From Streptomyces sp. NBC_01237 (GTDB lineage Bacteria > Actinomycetota > Actinomycetes > Streptomycetales > Streptomycetaceae), in contig NZ_CP108510.1 in assembly GCF_035917275.1 (NCBI RefSeq), positions 252,405-316,404 of the forward strand: a stretch of 64,000 nt of DNA, written 5' to 3'. Under the pieces are notes generated by a model. It did no database searches, was not told where the DNA came from, and was given only the letters and a program-made list of their open reading frames with translations. Of the stretch, positions 33,279-40,793 are shown piece after piece. The stretch's first letter is position 1. Each line of letters begins with the position of its first letter. The translations under genes were made by a program, and so were the position numbers.

Positions 33279-33680
33279 CTACTTCGGCCGGGTGATGCCC
33301 AGTTCACGCATGGCGGTGGAGGGCGGCCCGCCCTCGGAACGCTCCGTCTTGTAGCCCTTCGTCCCCGTGGCCAGGGTCCGGGGATCGACCGACTCGGACG
33401 GCGCGCCGGTCGCGTACAGGCCCTCGGGGTCGATGTCCCGGTCGTGCGGCAGCAGCCAGAACACCCGCCGCCGGAACGTCCCCGACGAACGCGACGCCTT
33501 GGCCTCCGGTCCCAGGACCGCGTATCCGACCATGCGTCCGTCACGGTGGTAGGCGGGCCTGCCGCGCCGGGTGGGCAGCCGGTCCAGGCTCTGCCGTACG
33601 TAGTCCAGCACGGACACATCCTCCAGCCAGACCAGCTCCGCCTCGTCGCTGATCTCTTCCTCGTCGATCAGAGCACTCAC
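33279..33680 (-). CDS. Small conserved replication-module protein, duplicate copy
   Basis: A 133-residue protein, nearly identical in its first 54 residues to the module A copy (35672-36073) and related to the module B protein (51882-52268). Shared features are an acidic start (DEEEISDEAELVWLED), DYVRQSLDRLP, a central DGRMVGY strand, RRRVFWLLPHDRD and a basic end. The function is unknown; its fixed place after the helicase suggests a replication accessory or loader. Here it has lost its helicase partner, leaving only a 26-base tail upstream, and points against the module C helicase. Confidence 0.8.
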   Translation of the reverse strand: MSALIDEEEISDEAELVWLEDVSVLDYVRQSLDRLPTRRGRPAYHRDGRMVGYAVLGPEAKASRSSGTFRRRVFWLLPHDRDIDPEGLYATGAPSESVDPRTLATGTKGYKTERSEGGPPSTAMRELGITRPK

Positions 33681-33706
33681 TCTGCCTCCTCCTCGACGAG
33701 CCGTCG
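33681..33706 (-). pseudogene. Remnant of a helicase 3' end
   Basis: These bases equal the last codons of the module A helicase (LVEEEAE and stop) in the same position before the small gene. The rest of the helicase is missing, so this is a deletion or recombination scar. Confidence 0.65.
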
Positions 33707-33861
33707 CACAGGGTCATTCTGACACCCGGCACCCGCCGGGGGCAGCCCGGCGGCACCTGCCTCACCCGGACGGGGCCGAGAGGCAGGGGCGGACGTGGCA
33801 CCGGTGCCGGGGCCGGACATCGTCACGGCACCGGCACCGGCCGGTCAGATCCCCCTTCCGG

Positions 33862-34821
33862 TCACGCCGCCCACGGCGCGATCGGGTACCAGGGGATGAT
33901 CTCGCGGCGCGCGAGCATCCTGACGTCCCAGTAGAGGAAGGTGAAGACGCCCGCGACGATCAGGGTCACCGCCGTCACGGCGGCCATCCGCCCCGGCTTC
34001 GCGATCATCCAGGCTGCCAGCCGGCCACCGGCGAAGTACGCCATCAGGAAGAAGAGCACCGCGATGATCACGACGTTGCCGACCGACTGGAGCACGAAGA
34101 CCGCCGCCCCGTAGAACGGGTTGCCGCTCTCGGCCGCATCGCGGAAGAGCTGCCGGAAGAGCGGATACGGGCGGCCGACGAGGAAGCCGCCGACCAGCAC
34201 ACCCATGAACACCGTCTGGGCGTGGGGGAAGCGACGGGCCGCCTTCGCGAACGGATCACGGACGTACCCCAGCGAGCTCAGCCCCAGGTAGAGCATCGCC
34301 AGCCCGATGACCCCGAACGTGATCATCGACTGGAGGGAACGCCCCGACAGCACCCCCGGCGCGGCCTGCGCCTCGGAGAACTGCGGCATCGACGTGCCCA
34401 CCAGGCCGACCACCGCGCCGTACACGGCGGAGACCACGGCCATTCCGAGGAAGAGCCAGCCAAGCGGCTTGAGCGCCTGGACGGCCCGGCCCGTACGGCT
34501 GTTCATGGTGCCCAGCATCGGGGCGACCGTGCCGAACACCGCGATGTTGCACGCGGTGAACGTCCCGGCGAGACCCGAGGTGAAGGCGAAGGCCGTCCCG
34601 GCCGCCACCGAGGCGAGCGAGGACGTCTCCGGATCATGTCCGAGGATCGAACCGGCTATGTTGCCGCCCACGGTCTTGTCGACGAACTCGGCGGACCAGA
34701 TCACGGTCAGGAGGAAGCCGGCGACCGTACTGAGGATCAGCAGAAGTCCGCGCCGCCGCACCTCGTCCTCTCCCCCGAGGGCCGCACGTTCACGAACCGG
34801 TAATTCATCGACACGTGCCAC
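33862..34821 (-). CDS. Integral membrane protein, seven to eight helices
   Basis: A 319-residue polytopic membrane protein. After a charged N-terminus (ELPVRERAALGGEDEVRRR) come helices from about residue 30 to the C-terminus, with glycine/alanine-rich pairs (GTAFAFTSGLAGTFTACNIAVFG) that recall DsbD/CcdA-type or small-substrate transporters. GTG 34821 follows AAGGAG at seven bases; longer versions lack a start signal. It is divergent from an AhpD-like gene 230 bases away, so a thiol/redox theme is possible but unproven. Confidence 0.75.
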   Translation of the reverse strand: MARVDELPVRERAALGGEDEVRRRGLLLILSTVAGFLLTVIWSAEFVDKTVGGNIAGSILGHDPETSSLASVAAGTAFAFTSGLAGTFTACNIAVFGTVAPMLGTMNSRTGRAVQALKPLGWLFLGMAVVSAVYGAVVGLVGTSMPQFSEAQAAPGVLSGRSLQSMITFGVIGLAMLYLGLSSLGYVRDPFAKAARRFPHAQTVFMGVLVGGFLVGRPYPLFRQLFRDAAESGNPFYGAAVFVLQSVGNVVIIAVLFFLMAYFAGGRLAAWMIAKPGRMAAVTAVTLIVAGVFTFLYWDVRMLARREIIPWYPIAPWAA

Positions 34822-35052
34822 AGCGGGACTCCTTGTCAGCTGTCGGACGGGTGACAGCGTAGAGAGGGCGGAAGGCCGTTCGGTTCTTCGAGGGTGCCGA
34901 ATACCCGTACGCCGTCCGGAAAGAACCCGGAGCGGCGGAGGAAGAATGCCGACGGCCGGCCGAACTCCCTTCATCAACAGAGGGGTTGCGCGCAAACGCC
35001 GTAGTCAGGAGCATGAGCGTCTCCCGCTCGTGCGACTCATGAGGATGTCTCT

Positions 35053-35643
35053 GTGCCACACATCACGATCACCAACGACCTGCCCGGCATCCGCGGTCTG
35101 ATGGCCCACCGCCGGGACACCGCCGCGCCGCTCAACCACCTCGCCAACACGCTGCTGCGGGAACCGGCCTCCCTGAGCCCCGGAGAGCGCGAGCTGATCG
35201 CGGCGTACGTCTCCCACCTGAACAGCACGCCCTTCTGCTCGGGGACGCACGGTGCGGCGGCCGCCGCCCAGCTCGACGGTGGTCAGGCCACGGTGGATGC
35301 CGTGTTCACCGGCCCGGACAGCGCACCGGTCACGCCCCGGCTGCGGGCCCTGCTGCGGATCGCGGCCGAGGTGCAGCGGCAGGCCCGTCCGGTGTCCGAC
35401 GACGCGGTGGCCGCCGCCCGCGCCGAAGGTGCCGAGGACGACGACATCCACGACACCGTGCTGATCGCCGCGGCCTTCTGCATGTACAACCGCTACGTCA
35501 GCTGCCTGGCCACCGAACTCCCGGCCGAGGACAGCTACTACGGCGAAGCTGCCGACCGCATCGTGGGACAGGGCTACGGCACGGGCTACCCGCCGGCCGG
35601 CTCCCGGGACGCCGCTCCGGCAGCCGCGGCCCTCACCACCTGA
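35053..35643 (+). CDS. AhpD-like / peroxidase-related carboxymuconolactone decarboxylase family protein
   Basis: A 196-residue protein of the AhpD superfamily. The motif region reads AAYVSHLNSTPFCSGTH: the second cysteine and the histidine are in place, but the first cysteine of the usual CxxC is replaced (Thr at that place). It should therefore lack the normal dithiol peroxidase cycle. GTG 35053 follows GAGGA at seven bases. It sits alone between the membrane protein and the module A small gene, in a part of the plasmid shaped by duplication. Confidence 0.8.
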   Translation: MPHITITNDLPGIRGLMAHRRDTAAPLNHLANTLLREPASLSPGERELIAAYVSHLNSTPFCSGTHGAAAAAQLDGGQATVDAVFTGPDSAPVTPRLRALLRIAAEVQRQARPVSDDAVAAARAEGAEDDDIHDTVLIAAAFCMYNRYVSCLATELPAEDSYYGEAADRIVGQGYGTGYPPAGSRDAAPAAAALTT

Positions 35644-35671
35644 CCGGAGCGCACCGCCGCCCCTCCCCCGC

Positions 35672-36073
35672 TCACAGCGGAAGCGTTATGCCCAGTTCGC
35701 GCATGGCGGTGGAGGGCGGCCCGCCCTCGGAACGCTCCGTCTTGTAGCCCTTGGTACGGGCGGTCAGGGTCCCCGGGTCCACGGCTTCGGCGGGTGCCCC
35801 GGTCGCGTACAGGCCCTCGGGGTCGGTGTCCCGGTCGTGCGGCAGGAGCCAGAAGACGCGGCGGCGGAAGGTGCCGGAGGACCTCGACGACTTGGCCTGC
35901 GGGCTGAGCAGGGCGTATCCGACCATGCGTCCGTCGCGGTGGTAGGCGGGCCTGCCGCGCCGGGTGGGCAGCCGGTCCAGGCTCTGCCGTACGTAGTCCA
36001 GCACGGACACATCCTCCAGCCAGACCAGCTCCGCCTCGTCGCTGATCTCTTCCTCGTCGATCAGAGCACTCAC
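35672..36073 (-). CDS. Small conserved replication-module protein, module A
   Basis: The 133-residue partner of the module A helicase. Its GTG start overlaps the helicase stop (GTGA), so the two are coupled. It shares with the module B homologue the pattern SDEA-x-VWLE, LDYVRQ-LD, DGRM-GY, RRRVF-LLPHDRD and PEG-Y--GAP-E-VDP. I know no function for this family. Conservation of the trio primase, helicase and small protein in A and B indicates a real role in replication. It may bind the helicase or the iterons. Confidence 0.82.
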   Translation of the reverse strand: MSALIDEEEISDEAELVWLEDVSVLDYVRQSLDRLPTRRGRPAYHRDGRMVGYALLSPQAKSSRSSGTFRRRVFWLLPHDRDTDPEGLYATGAPAEAVDPGTLTARTKGYKTERSEGGPPSTAMRELGITLPL

Positions 36074-37623
36074 TCTGCCTCCTCCTCGACGAGCAGACCC
36101 ACGCCCGGGTAGTACTTGCGCTGGTTCGACAGGATCATCTCCTTCGGCGACGAGAGCCCTGCCAGCTCTCGCACCCGAGCGGCGAACGCCCGGGAGGAGA
36201 CAGCGGAAACGCCTTCATTCTGACACCAGGTTTTGTAGGCGTTGTAGAGGTGGGCTTGTTCGACGCGGTGGTGGGGTTGGTGGGTGCAGCATTCGTTGAG
36301 GAATCGGCCGGTGTGGTCTTCGGTTTCGGCGTAGGCGGTGGTGGCGATGCGGACGGTTTCGGGTCCGGTGAGGTCGCGGGGGCTGTTGAGGTAGTGGTGG
36401 GCTCCGGTGATGAGCCAGTTGAGGATGCCGGGTCCTTCTTCGGTGACGAGGATGTCGGCGAGGTTGTCGATTTTGCGGTGGTCGGAGACGACGCGTTCGA
36501 AGGGGATGAGGCGCATGCGTCGCCAGAAGGCGTAGCCGCCGGTGCCGACTTCGGGGCGGTGGTTGCCCAGGAGCCAGAGTTTGTGGGTGGGGGCGAAGGA
36601 GAAGAAGTCCTGGCGCATGCGTCGGGCTTTGATGCGGTCGCCGCCGGTGAGGAGTTTGACGCGGGCTTCGTCGAAGCGGTCGCCGGGTTTGACTTCGGAG
36701 CAGACGATGACGCGGCGGCCGTGGAGTTCGGCGAGGTCGGTGGGGTGGCCTTCGAAGGGGCGGGCCATGAGGAAGCCGGGTGGTGCGGCGTCGGCGTAGT
36801 CGCCGAGGAGTTTGATGAGGACGTCGAGGAGGACCGATTTGCCGTTCTTTCCGGAGCCGAAGAGGAACGGCATGACCTGGGCTCCGACGTCGCCGGTGAG
36901 GGAGTAGCCCAGGAGGAGGTGGAGGAAGCGGATCATTTCCGCGCCCTGGTCGTCGTCGCCGAACGTGTCGGTCAGGAACCGGTCCCAGCGGGGGGTCGGC
37001 ATCCGCCGCGGTCCGATCGACGTCGACCGTGAGTGGAAGTCCCGGTCCGGGTCCGGGACCCGCAGCACCCCCGACCGCAGATCCACCACCCCCGCGGGAG
37101 TGCACAGCACATACGGATCCGCGTCCAGCACCCCCGCACTCAACACCATCCCCGGCGCCGACCTCGCCTGCACGAGGAGTGCGTTCATCCCCGACGTGCT
37201 CAGGGCGCGGCGGCGGTGCTTGCGCAGGGCGGCGTCGGAATGGATGCCCCGGGGGTCGGTGGTGGCGATGCTCTCCGCCATCTCCCCCGCGGCCCACAGC
37301 ACGGTGTCGTCGTCGTCGCTCTGCCAGCGGGTGTTGTCCCAGCGGTACCAGCCCAGGCCCGTGACATGCCGGTAGTCGTGCGCGTAGAGCTTCACGAAGA
37401 GCTTCGCGTTTCCCCGGTCCGTCAGGGTGTCCGGCATCAGTCCGGCGGCCGAGACCTGTTCGGGGAGGAGGGACGTCCCGGACTGCGCGGGTACGGGTAC
37501 GGTCCCCGGCCCTGCGGACGCGCCCGGGGACATGGTCGCGCGGGCCGTCGTCTGGGCGATGATCTGCGCGGCCACGGCCTGGGCGTCGAAGTCGAACAGC
37601 GAACCGTCACCGGTCGATGTCAT
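36070..37623 (-). CDS. SF3/D5-type replication helicase, module A
   Basis: A 517-residue helicase with Walker A GSGKNGKS near residue 257 and the P4/D5 C-terminal blocks (HGRRVIVCSE, NHRPEVGTGG, RMRLIPFERVV). These form hexameric 3'-5' helicases that open the origin next to a primase. It is coupled by ATGA overlap to the primase-like gene upstream and to the small gene downstream. Its central 950 bases are an exact inverted copy of module C. The arrangement of primase, helicase and iterons recalls the replication locus of SCP1-type linear plasmids. Confidence 0.92.
   Translation of the reverse strand: MTSTGDGSLFDFDAQAVAAQIIAQTTARATMSPGASAGPGTVPVPAQSGTSLLPEQVSAAGLMPDTLTDRGNAKLFVKLYAHDYRHVTGLGWYRWDNTRWQSDDDDTVLWAAGEMAESIATTDPRGIHSDAALRKHRRRALSTSGMNALLVQARSAPGMVLSAGVLDADPYVLCTPAGVVDLRSGVLRVPDPDRDFHSRSTSIGPRRMPTPRWDRFLTDTFGDDDQGAEMIRFLHLLLGYSLTGDVGAQVMPFLFGSGKNGKSVLLDVLIKLLGDYADAAPPGFLMARPFEGHPTDLAELHGRRVIVCSEVKPGDRFDEARVKLLTGGDRIKARRMRQDFFSFAPTHKLWLLGNHRPEVGTGGYAFWRRMRLIPFERVVSDHRKIDNLADILVTEEGPGILNWLITGAHHYLNSPRDLTGPETVRIATTAYAETEDHTGRFLNECCTHQPHHRVEQAHLYNAYKTWCQNEGVSAVSSRAFAARVRELAGLSSPKEMILSNQRKYYPGVGLLVEEEAE
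36224..37173 (-). repeat. 950-base inverted repeat, copy in module A
   Basis: Partner of 32028-32977. The 3.2 kb between the two copies could be inverted by homologous recombination, and exchange between the copies would keep them identical. Confidence 0.9.
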
Positions 37624-38732
37624 CCGTTCCTCCCCAGGTACAGCGGCCGGCGCGAACCGGCGCTCATTCCACTACGGATGATCTGGGCGGCGCGCCGGTC
37701 CTGCCCCGGACGGGCGACAGCGGCAGCTGACTGAAGGATCTGTTCGGCCTGTTCATGAGTGAGGTGTCCGGCCGTGACCAGTCCACCGGCGGTGTACGAG
37801 GCACGGTTGAGCTTCTCCGAGAATCCGGCACCCTCGGCAACGGCCGCGCAGGCGGTCACTTCGGCCAGCACGGCGCTCAGCGCGCCGGCGGTGCGTTCCC
37901 GCCCGCCCCCGGCGGCGATGACCGCCTGACGGGCCCTGGAGGGGACGGGCCTCGGGCCGGGAAGCGGCTCCTGGGGCAGGTGTCCCGTGCGTTCGAGCTC
38001 CTGGGCGAGCCAGCCGGGGAGCAGCGCCGGACGCCTGGTCGTCCCGAGTGCCGTGTAGCGGCCCGCCGCGGTGGTGGTGCCGGGCGCGATGATGTAGCCG
38101 CCGTGCGCGCGGACGTCCACCTGCCAGGCCAGGGCGCGCCCGTTCCCGGACCCGGTGGAGCACTGCCAGGCGCGGGCGTCGGGAGCCCGGTACCAGACAT
38201 GGAGGCCGCCCGAGGGGGTCCGTACCCGCAACGTCGATGTGTCGGCGGCGGGGTCGGGGGCGCCCCGCAGGGCGGCCAGGACGGCCAGCGTGTGGAAACC
38301 GTGGGTCAGGCCGGTGAGGTCGACCTGTTCGGGGATCAGGATGCCCGGCAGCAGGCGGTCCCGTTCGGGCAGGCCCTGCGGGTGGGCGTCGATGTCGATG
38401 ACCACCAGCCCTGCGGGACCGCAGGAGACTCCCACCCCGAACTCCGGGTTGCTCCCCCACCATTGAGCGATCCTGTCGGGGTCACAAGTGGCGGCGTGGA
38501 AGCCGTGGCACCAGCGGCCTTCGGCGGCGCAGCCACAGCCCCGGTGGGTGTGACCGGGCCGGCGGCAGGCGTCGCAGTTCCCGGCGGGCGTCTTGCGTCC
38601 GGCGGCGAGCGGGTGCACCGGCCAGCCCTGCTCGGCACACCACCGGGCAGTGGTCACGGCGGAGGGAAGGGCCGGGGGCACCGGGGCGGGCCGCGAGGAG
38701 TCGAGGTCTGCAACACGCAGCTCAGAAGCCAT
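37620..38732 (-). CDS. Primase-polymerase-like replication protein, module A
   Basis: A 370-residue protein with the bifunctional primase/polymerase N-terminal domain. Landmarks: WPVHPLAAGRKTP near residue 37, a cysteine-rich insert (CDACRR...CGCAA) that could hold zinc, the catalytic metal motif VVIDIDAH near residue 110, and HGGYIIAPG near residue 215. Such proteins make primers and often bind the origin. ATG 38732 follows AGGGGGG; ATG 38747 is possible but lies in the first iteron. The gene reads directly out of the iteron region and is coupled to the helicase. Confidence 0.9.
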   Translation of the reverse strand: MASELRVADLDSSRPAPVPPALPSAVTTARWCAEQGWPVHPLAAGRKTPAGNCDACRRPGHTHRGCGCAAEGRWCHGFHAATCDPDRIAQWWGSNPEFGVGVSCGPAGLVVIDIDAHPQGLPERDRLLPGILIPEQVDLTGLTHGFHTLAVLAALRGAPDPAADTSTLRVRTPSGGLHVWYRAPDARAWQCSTGSGNGRALAWQVDVRAHGGYIIAPGTTTAAGRYTALGTTRRPALLPGWLAQELERTGHLPQEPLPGPRPVPSRARQAVIAAGGGRERTAGALSAVLAEVTACAAVAEGAGFSEKLNRASYTAGGLVTAGHLTHEQAEQILQSAAAVARPGQDRRAAQIIRSGMSAGSRRPLYLGRNG

Positions 38733-39260
38733 GTGCACCCCCCTCATAGCGACCGAAGCGACTCAACGACGAACATAGATTAGCGAAGACATGCCCTGGG
38801 CACGGAACGCAGCTGCCCGAATCTTGCATCGTGTCGAACATGGGACTGTCCACCTGCGGACGACGGGCACTCCAGCGACCGGAACGGTTGAGTCGCTTCC
38901 TCTCGCGGATCAGTAAAACACCAGGTCAAGGCATGTGCTCGGACTTCAACAGCGACTGAAGCGACTCAACTCACCTATATATGACGCACACGCGCACACA
39001 GGAATGTCTTCATATACCTACACCTTCGGTCGCTTCAGTCGCTGTCCAGTCGTGGACACGCCTCTGACCTGGTGTTTCTTTGCCCTGATGGGCAGCGACC
39101 GAGGAAGCGTCCGGTCGCTGGACCTTCGGTCGCTGCGACCGGGGAAGCCGTCGGTGCCGGGCGCGGGGCAGCGACCGAGCGACCCGCCCGTCGGGTCGCT
39201 GCCGTGGGAGGGTTCCGAACGGGCCCGGAACAGCGACCCAAACCGTCACGCCCCCTGAGG
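38733..39260. other. Replication origin candidate A: iterons with core GGTCGCT/AGTCGCT
   Basis: Paired iterons of the form TTGAGTCGCTTCGGTCGCT occur at 38748-38767, 38891-38902, 38949-38969 and 39028-39050, with more single copies up to 39240. A lower-GC patch (CACCTATATATGACGC, and CTTCATATACC to 39020) lies between them and could be the unwinding element. Two copies of an origin-associated box, TGACCTGGTGTTT, lie at 38911-38929 (reverse) and 39064-39084. There is no gene here. Confidence 0.78.
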
Positions 39261-39405
39261 GCAGGTCACCTCCAGGCCCCCTGCCCCCACCTCTCCCCCG
39301 CCTCTCCCCCGGCCTCCGACCCCCCGCCAGCCCCCCGCCCCCTCGGGTCCTTTGGGACTCCCCCGCCCCCTCGGGACTCCCCCGGTCCCCGCACCGGCGG
39401 ACCAA
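39255..39405. other. C-rich strand-asymmetric tract, G-quadruplex potential on the minus strand
   Basis: About 150 bases carry many C5-C6 runs on the plus strand (for example CTCCCCCGCCTCTCCCCC) and almost no G runs, so the minus strand has more than four G-tracts close together. It separates origin A from the parS-like sites. No coding signal. Confidence 0.6.
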
Positions 39406-39413
39406 GATCACGA

Positions 39414-39483
39414 ATTATCACGCCGTGATAATCGCCCCCGTCCCGTCTCCCGGCCCGGCTGCTGACTATCACGGCGTGATAAT
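39414..39483. repeat. Two parS-like palindromes upstream of parA
   Basis: ATTATCACGCCGTGATAAT at 39414-39432 and a copy with one mismatch at 39465-39483 (ACTATCAC in the left arm). Centres are 51 bases apart. Together with the parB array they flank the parA gene. Confidence 0.78.
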
Positions 39484-39495
39484 TCCCCATCTGGG

Positions 39496-39553
39496 CAGTG
39501 AAAACTAACGTGTCGCGTCCCCAACAGCGCCACTTCGTTAGTAAAGTTCACTG
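39496..39553. promoter_or_regulatory. Inverted repeat over the parA start, probable autoregulatory operator
   Basis: CAGTGAA-A-ACTAACG (39496-39510) faces CGTTAGT-AAAG-TTCACTG (39536-39553): both halves share CAGTGAA and ACTAACG in inverted order. The right half ends one base before the parA ATG. Repression of par operons by ParA or ParB at such sites is common. Confidence 0.6.
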
Positions 39554-39554
39554 C

Positions 39555-40793
39555 ATGGCTTCCCCCGCTACCCCCGGCGACCGCGAGAAGGTCGTCTCCA
39601 AACTGCCCGGACAGCTCCGGCAGGACCTCAAGGTCCGCGCCGCTCAGCTCCGTATCGAGATCCAGACGGCCGTCGAGCAGTCCGTCGACATCTGGTGCGG
39701 TCTCGCCTCGACGTCGGCCGCGGTCGACACCTCGGGCGCCGACTCCTTCTCCACCTGGCTGCCCGTCGGCCAGTGGGACACCTTCAAGTCCACGGCGGCC
39801 GACCGCAAGGTCTCCCTCATCCAAGGTCTCGCGCAGGCGGTCCAGGTCTGGCTCCGGGCCAACCCGGCCCCGACCGTGGAACGCCCCGAGATCCCCCGCC
39901 GCATCATCGTCTGCAACCAGAAGGGCGGCGTCGGCAAGACCGCGATCACCGCCGGGACCGGCGAAGCCCTGGCCGAGGACTCCGGTGCCCTCTATCCCGT
40001 ACGGGTCTCCAAGCACTTCGCCGCACTCCTCGACGAGAACGGCTCCGACCCGCTGACCCTCGAAGACCTCCCCGGCATGGGCCTGCGGGTCCTCCTGGTC
40101 GACTTCGACCCGCAGTGCCACCTCACCAAGCAGCTCGGCTACACCCCGCTGCCGATGGACGGCGACAGCCTCACCAAGCACATGGCGGGCGACGCCACCG
40201 GTGAGCTCCGCGATCTGATCGTGCCCATCGAGGAAGAACGCTTCGGGCAGCGGCTCCACTTGCTGCCGAGCTGCAACGACGCCTTCCTCCTCGACGTACG
40301 CCTTTCCGGTGTACGAGCGAGGGAAGCGGCGCTGGAGCGGGCCCTCGCCCCCGTGGAGGCGGACTTCGACGTCATCATCGTTGACTGCCCGCCCAGCCTG
40401 GGCCTGAGCATGGACGCCGCCGTGCACTACGGCCGCCGCCGGGGCAATGAGGCACCGGGCTCCTCCGGCGCACTCATCGTGGTCCAGGCGGAGGACAGTT
40501 CGGCCGATGCCTATGACCTGCTCACCACACAGATCGAGGACCTCCGGGGCGACCTGGCCCTGGAGCTCGACTACCTCGGAATCGTCGTCAATCACTACGA
40601 CGCCCGCCGCGGCTACATCGCCACGTCCTCGCTCCAGGCGTGGATGGACATAAAGGAACCCCGTGTCGTCGGTGTCATCGGGGACCTGAAGGAACAGAAG
40701 GAAGCAGTACGGCTCAAGCGGCCCCTGCTCGCGTACGCCCCCAAGTCCGACCAGGCGGTCGGCATGCGTGCCCTCGCACGGGAGATCTCATGA
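39555..40793 (+). CDS. parA: ParA partition ATPase
   Basis: A 412-residue ParA with an extended N-terminal domain of about 110 residues that probably binds DNA, followed by the ATPase: deviant Walker A KGGVGKTA near residue 124, DFDPQCHLTKQ (Walker A') near residue 175, and VIIVDCPPSLG (Walker B) near residue 275. It moves ParB-parS complexes to segregate the plasmid. ATG 39555 has no clear Shine-Dalgarno sequence, so the message may be leaderless; an upstream GTG at 39498 lies inside the operator. The stop overlaps the parB start (ATGA). Confidence 0.93.
   Translation: MASPATPGDREKVVSKLPGQLRQDLKVRAAQLRIEIQTAVEQSVDIWCGLASTSAAVDTSGADSFSTWLPVGQWDTFKSTAADRKVSLIQGLAQAVQVWLRANPAPTVERPEIPRRIIVCNQKGGVGKTAITAGTGEALAEDSGALYPVRVSKHFAALLDENGSDPLTLEDLPGMGLRVLLVDFDPQCHLTKQLGYTPLPMDGDSLTKHMAGDATGELRDLIVPIEEERFGQRLHLLPSCNDAFLLDVRLSGVRAREAALERALAPVEADFDVIIVDCPPSLGLSMDAAVHYGRRRGNEAPGSSGALIVVQAEDSSADAYDLLTTQIEDLRGDLALELDYLGIVVNHYDARRGYIATSSLQAWMDIKEPRVVGVIGDLKEQKEAVRLKRPLLAYAPKSDQAVGMRALAREIS

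Noticed and set aside
38748..39240. Iterons of origin A considered as simple transcriptional operators
   Set aside because: Number, pairing, the adjacent lower-GC patch, and parallel structure at origin B fit an origin better, although autoregulation by the same sites is likely.
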